From contig NZ_JALJFG010000023.1 of the NCBI RefSeq assembly GCF_023242475.1, positions 1-64,000 of the forward strand: a stretch of DNA of 64,000 nucleotides, in the 5' to 3' direction. Position 1 is the first letter of the stretch, and each line of letters opens with the position of its first letter. The position numbers and the translations under genes are program-made. Below, in pieces: positions 61,673 through 64,000 of this stretch. Below the pieces are notes generated by a model that was not told the DNA's origin, did no database searches, and worked only from the letters and a program-made list of their open reading frames with translations. The stretch comes from Pseudomonas sp. MWU15-20650. Lineage in GTDB: Bacteria; Pseudomonadota; Gammaproteobacteria; Pseudomonadales; Pseudomonadaceae.

Positions 61673-61740
61673 TGAGCAAGCCCCCACATTTTGATCTGTG
61701 AATACATTCAACCTGTGGGAGGGGGCTTGCTCCCGATAGC
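61673..61740. repeat. REPIN after rhlE
   Basis: A shortened arm GAGCAAGCCCCCACA (61674-61688) and an inverted arm GTGGGAGGGGGCTTGCTCCC (about 61715-61734) flank a 26-bp spacer. It lies in the convergent gap between rhlE and the flavoprotein gene. Confidence 0.7.
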
Positions 61741-61762
61741 AGACTCAAACCCAGCGCAGATC

Positions 61763-62989
61763 TCAGCGGTTAAGCCACTCCAGCATGCCGCGCCCAGCCG
61801 CTCGGCCACTGGCAAAACAGCCGGTCAGCAAATACCCACCCGTCGGCGCCTCCCAATCCAGCATTTCCCCCGCGCAAAACACCCCAGGCAATGGCTTGAG
61901 CATCAGCCGCTCATCCAACGCCTCAAACGGCACGCCGCCTGCGGTGCTGATGGCTTCGTCCATGGGCCGCGTCTTTACCAATTTCAGCGGCAACGCCTTG
62001 ATAGCCGCCGCCAACTGCAGCGGATCGTTGAAGTGATCAGCCGGTGCCAACTCGCGCAAAAGTGCAGCCTTGACCCCATCCAACCCCAACTGGCTGTGCA
62101 AATGCTTGCTCATCGACCGCGAGCCACGCGGCTTGGCCAAGGCCGCCTGGACCTTATCCAGCGCCTTGCTCGGCAGTAAATCGATATGCACAGTGGCTGA
62201 GCCGTCGCGGTTGATTGCCTCGCGAATCGGCGCCGACAGCGCGTAGATCAAGCTGCCCTCGATCCCCGTGGCGGTGACCACACATTCCCCCAGCCGAGGT
62301 TTGTCGTCCGCCAGGCCGATGGCGACGTTTTTCAACGGTGCCCCAGCGAATTTGCTGACCATCAATTCGCTCCAACCCGACACCTCGAAACCGCAGTTGC
62401 TGGGTTGCAGCGGGGCGCAGGGTACGCCTTTGTCTTCCAGCCGCTTGAGCCAGCTGCCATCGGAGCCCAGGCGTGACCAACTGCCCCCACCGAGGGCCAG
62501 CAGCACAGCCTCGCTGCGGATGGTTTTTTCGCCATCGGGGCTGTGGATAAGTAGATCGCCATTCGTGTTCCAGCCCAACCAACGATGCCGGGTGTGGATA
62601 ACCACGCCTTGGTCCCGCAGGCGCTTGAGCCACGCGCGCAGCAGCGGGGCAGCTTTCATGTCCGTAGGAAAGACGCGCCCGGAAGTGCCGACAAAGGTTT
62701 CAATGCCCAGGCCGTGGATCCATTCGCACAACGCTTCGGCACCAAACGCCCGCAACAACGGCGCCATATGCGGCGCGCGTTCGGCATAGCGTGAGAGGAA
62801 AGCCGGGTATGCCTCGGAATGGGTGATGTTCATGCCACCCACACCCGCGAGCAGGAATTTGCGCCCCACTGACGGCATGCCGTCATACAGGTCCACCCGC
62901 ACGCCCGCCTGGCTCAAGACTTCGGCAGCCATCAGCCCGGCAGGGCCGCCGCCGATAACGGTAACGTGTTGAGGAGGGGTCTGGGGCAT
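61763..62989 (-). CDS. TIGR03862/YhiN-like NAD(P)/FAD-dependent flavoprotein
   Basis: A 408-residue flavoprotein of the HI0933/YhiN type. GxGxxG is VIGGGPAGLMAAE; KFLLAGVGGMNITHSE is the family motif near residue 50, and LTGCFASGRAAGRGML at the end forms the second FAD contact. Related proteins include bacterial BaiN-type dehydrogenases; the reaction is unknown. The start at 62989 (MPQTPPQHVTVIGG) is chosen; a GTG at 63001 is four codons upstream. Its 3' end faces rhlE. Confidence 0.85.
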   Translation of the reverse strand: MPQTPPQHVTVIGGGPAGLMAAEVLSQAGVRVDLYDGMPSVGRKFLLAGVGGMNITHSEAYPAFLSRYAERAPHMAPLLRAFGAEALCEWIHGLGIETFVGTSGRVFPTDMKAAPLLRAWLKRLRDQGVVIHTRHRWLGWNTNGDLLIHSPDGEKTIRSEAVLLALGGGSWSRLGSDGSWLKRLEDKGVPCAPLQPSNCGFEVSGWSELMVSKFAGAPLKNVAIGLADDKPRLGECVVTATGIEGSLIYALSAPIREAINRDGSATVHIDLLPSKALDKVQAALAKPRGSRSMSKHLHSQLGLDGVKAALLRELAPADHFNDPLQLAAAIKALPLKLVKTRPMDEAISTAGGVPFEALDERLMLKPLPGVFCAGEMLDWEAPTGGYLLTGCFASGRAAGRGMLEWLNR

Positions 62990-63160
62990 GGGTAGGGCCA
63001 CGGTCGCTTGAATAGGCCGAGCATTCTACCCGACGACAGCGTGGCTGCCTGATCAAAAAATGTACACTTTCCTACAAGCCATACGGCTGCTCGGTTTCAG
63101 CCCCTTACACTCAAGTTATCCACAGGCCGTTCCACAGGCATTGTGGGTAACGCTCACGCT

Positions 63161-64000
63161 TCAATGACAACCTGATGACGTCCACACCCGCTGGGCGCTG
63201 TGGTGCAGGATACCGTGGCGGCGGGCCAAGGCTGGGCGGTCCTTGCTGTAGCCGCCGCCGATCACGCCCATCACGGGGATGTCGCGACCCAGGCAGTGGC
63301 GCATGACGCTTTCATCGCGGGCGGCGGCGCCTGCGTCGGTCAGTTTGAGGTAACCGAGGGCATCATCCTTATGCACATCCACGCCGGCGTCGTAGAGCAC
63401 CAGGTCGGGCTGGTAGAGCGGCAGCAAATAGTTGAGTGCGTCGTCCACCACCTTGAGGTAATCGGCGTCGCCCATGCCCATGGGCAAGGGAATGTCCCAG
63501 TCACTCTGGGCTTTGCGTGCGGGGAAGTTCTTTTCGCAGTGCAGCGAAACAGTGATGGCATCTGCCGTGTCGTGCAGGATACGCGCGGTGCCGTCGCCCT
63601 GATGCACGTCGCAGTCGAAGATCAGTACGCGGTTGACCCGGCCGCTGGCCAGCAGGTAATGGCTGATCACCGCCAAGTCATTAAAGATGCAAAAGCCCGC
63701 CGGGTAATCGTAGTGGGCGTGATGGGTGCCACCCGCCAGGTGGCAGGCCAGCCCATGTTCGAGGGCTTGTTCCGCCGCCAGTATCGAACCGCCCACCGCA
63801 CGCACGGTGCGCTGGGCCAGTGCTTCGCTCCAGGGCAGGCCGAGGCGCCGTTGGTCTTCGCGGGATAATTCGCCGCTCATGTAGCGCGCGATATACCCAG
63901 GTTCATGGGCAAGGGCCAGAATCTCTGCTGGGCACAACGACGGGCGTAGCAGTTGGCTGTCCTGGGTCAGGCCGCTGTCCACCAGGTGGTCACGCAACAG
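63161..64000 (-). CDS. Histone deacetylase family protein (5' end beyond the window)
   Basis: The C-terminal 278 residues of an arginase-fold zinc deacetylase of the AcuC/HDAC class; the start lies past 64000. Catalytic landmarks are GGTHHAHYDYPAGFC (His pair), IFDCDVHQGDG (zinc Asp and His) and the late acidic YDAGVDVHKDD. Family substrates are acetylated lysines or acetylpolyamines; which applies here cannot be told. The frame is intact up to the edge. Confidence 0.85.
   Translation of the reverse strand: MLRDHLVDSGLTQDSQLLRPSLCPAEILALAHEPGYIARYMSGELSREDQRRLGLPWSEALAQRTVRAVGGSILAAEQALEHGLACHLAGGTHHAHYDYPAGFCIFNDLAVISHYLLASGRVNRVLIFDCDVHQGDGTARILHDTADAITVSLHCEKNFPARKAQSDWDIPLPMGMGDADYLKVVDDALNYLLPLYQPDLVLYDAGVDVHKDDALGYLKLTDAGAAARDESVMRHCLGRDIPVMGVIGGGYSKDRPALARRHGILHHSAQRVWTSSGCH

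Noticed and set aside
59808..61748. 646-codon minus-strand open frame
   Set aside because: Antisense to the EamA exporter and rhlE, rich in His, Gln and Arg as expected for a shadow frame.
63116..63124. Perfect DnaA-box-like TTATCCACA
   Set aside because: A single box beside no origin genes or AT-rich unwinding region; expected by chance in a genome.

Overview
This 64 kb window is chromosomal DNA from a Pseudomonas, most probably of the P. fluorescens group. I base this on the GC-rich coding sequence, on the many REP/REPIN palindromes of the type found in that group, and on a core gene order that, from memory, follows the P. aeruginosa stretch from about PA3992 (lytic transglycosylase) down to PA3961 (hrpB). 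No database search was possible. Names rest on motifs read in the translations and on recalled gene order.

Core part 1 (1-14.8 kb): an LD-carboxypeptidase and a lytic transglycosylase for murein turnover; arfA with its own internal hairpin; the minus-strand set leuS-lptE-holA; an ElyC-like membrane protein; then the minus-strand block miaB, ybeZ(phoH)-ybeY-corC-lnt (tRNA modification, rRNA maturation, lipoprotein acylation).

Accessory patch A (14.9-20.5 kb): a trimethylamine-dehydrogenase-like flavoenzyme with an altered substrate pocket, a periplasmic binding protein, two ABC permeases and an AstE/AspA-like hydrolase. It resembles the arginine/ornithine aot operon without its ATPase.

Core part 2 (20.4-34.5 kb): a Sel1-repeat protein, hemL-thiE-thiD, the hybrid sensor kinase ladS, an AidB-type acyl-CoA dehydrogenase, amn, rluE, a DUF2788 peptide, an Lrp regulator, a DUF6515 protein, a CDF metal exporter and a lipoprotein. 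An orphan terminator at 32.0 kb hints at an unannotated small RNA.

Accessory patch B (34.5-51.85 kb) is the most interesting part. Fifteen genes on one strand look like an undescribed biosynthetic and export cluster. They encode an E1/ThiF-like adenylating enzyme, a tryptophanase-like PLP lyase, a LolA-like periplasmic protein, a DUF1302 beta-barrel, a haem-oxygenase-like diiron enzyme, a PP-loop ATPase, a dienelactone-hydrolase-like protein, a BASS symporter, a CPA2 antiporter, a FeeM-type N-acyl amino acid synthase, a cupin_8/JmjC-like oxygenase with an altered metal motif, a MAPEG protein, an MMPL/RND exporter, a GST and a TetR regulator. I infer that the cluster makes an N-acylated amino-acid-derived lipid, tailors it oxidatively and exports it by a MMPL/LolA-like/barrel route. 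It sits between two genes that I recall as neighbours in P. aeruginosa (the PA3962- and PA3961-like genes), with no integrase, transposase or tRNA in view.

Core part 3 (51.9-64 kb): hrpB, an EEP-fold hydrolase, a YciC-like membrane protein, a DUF2076 protein, a NYN-domain protein, a DnaQ-like exonuclease, a divergent Lrp regulator/EamA exporter pair, rhlE, a TIGR03862 flavoprotein and a histone-deacetylase-family gene cut by the window end.
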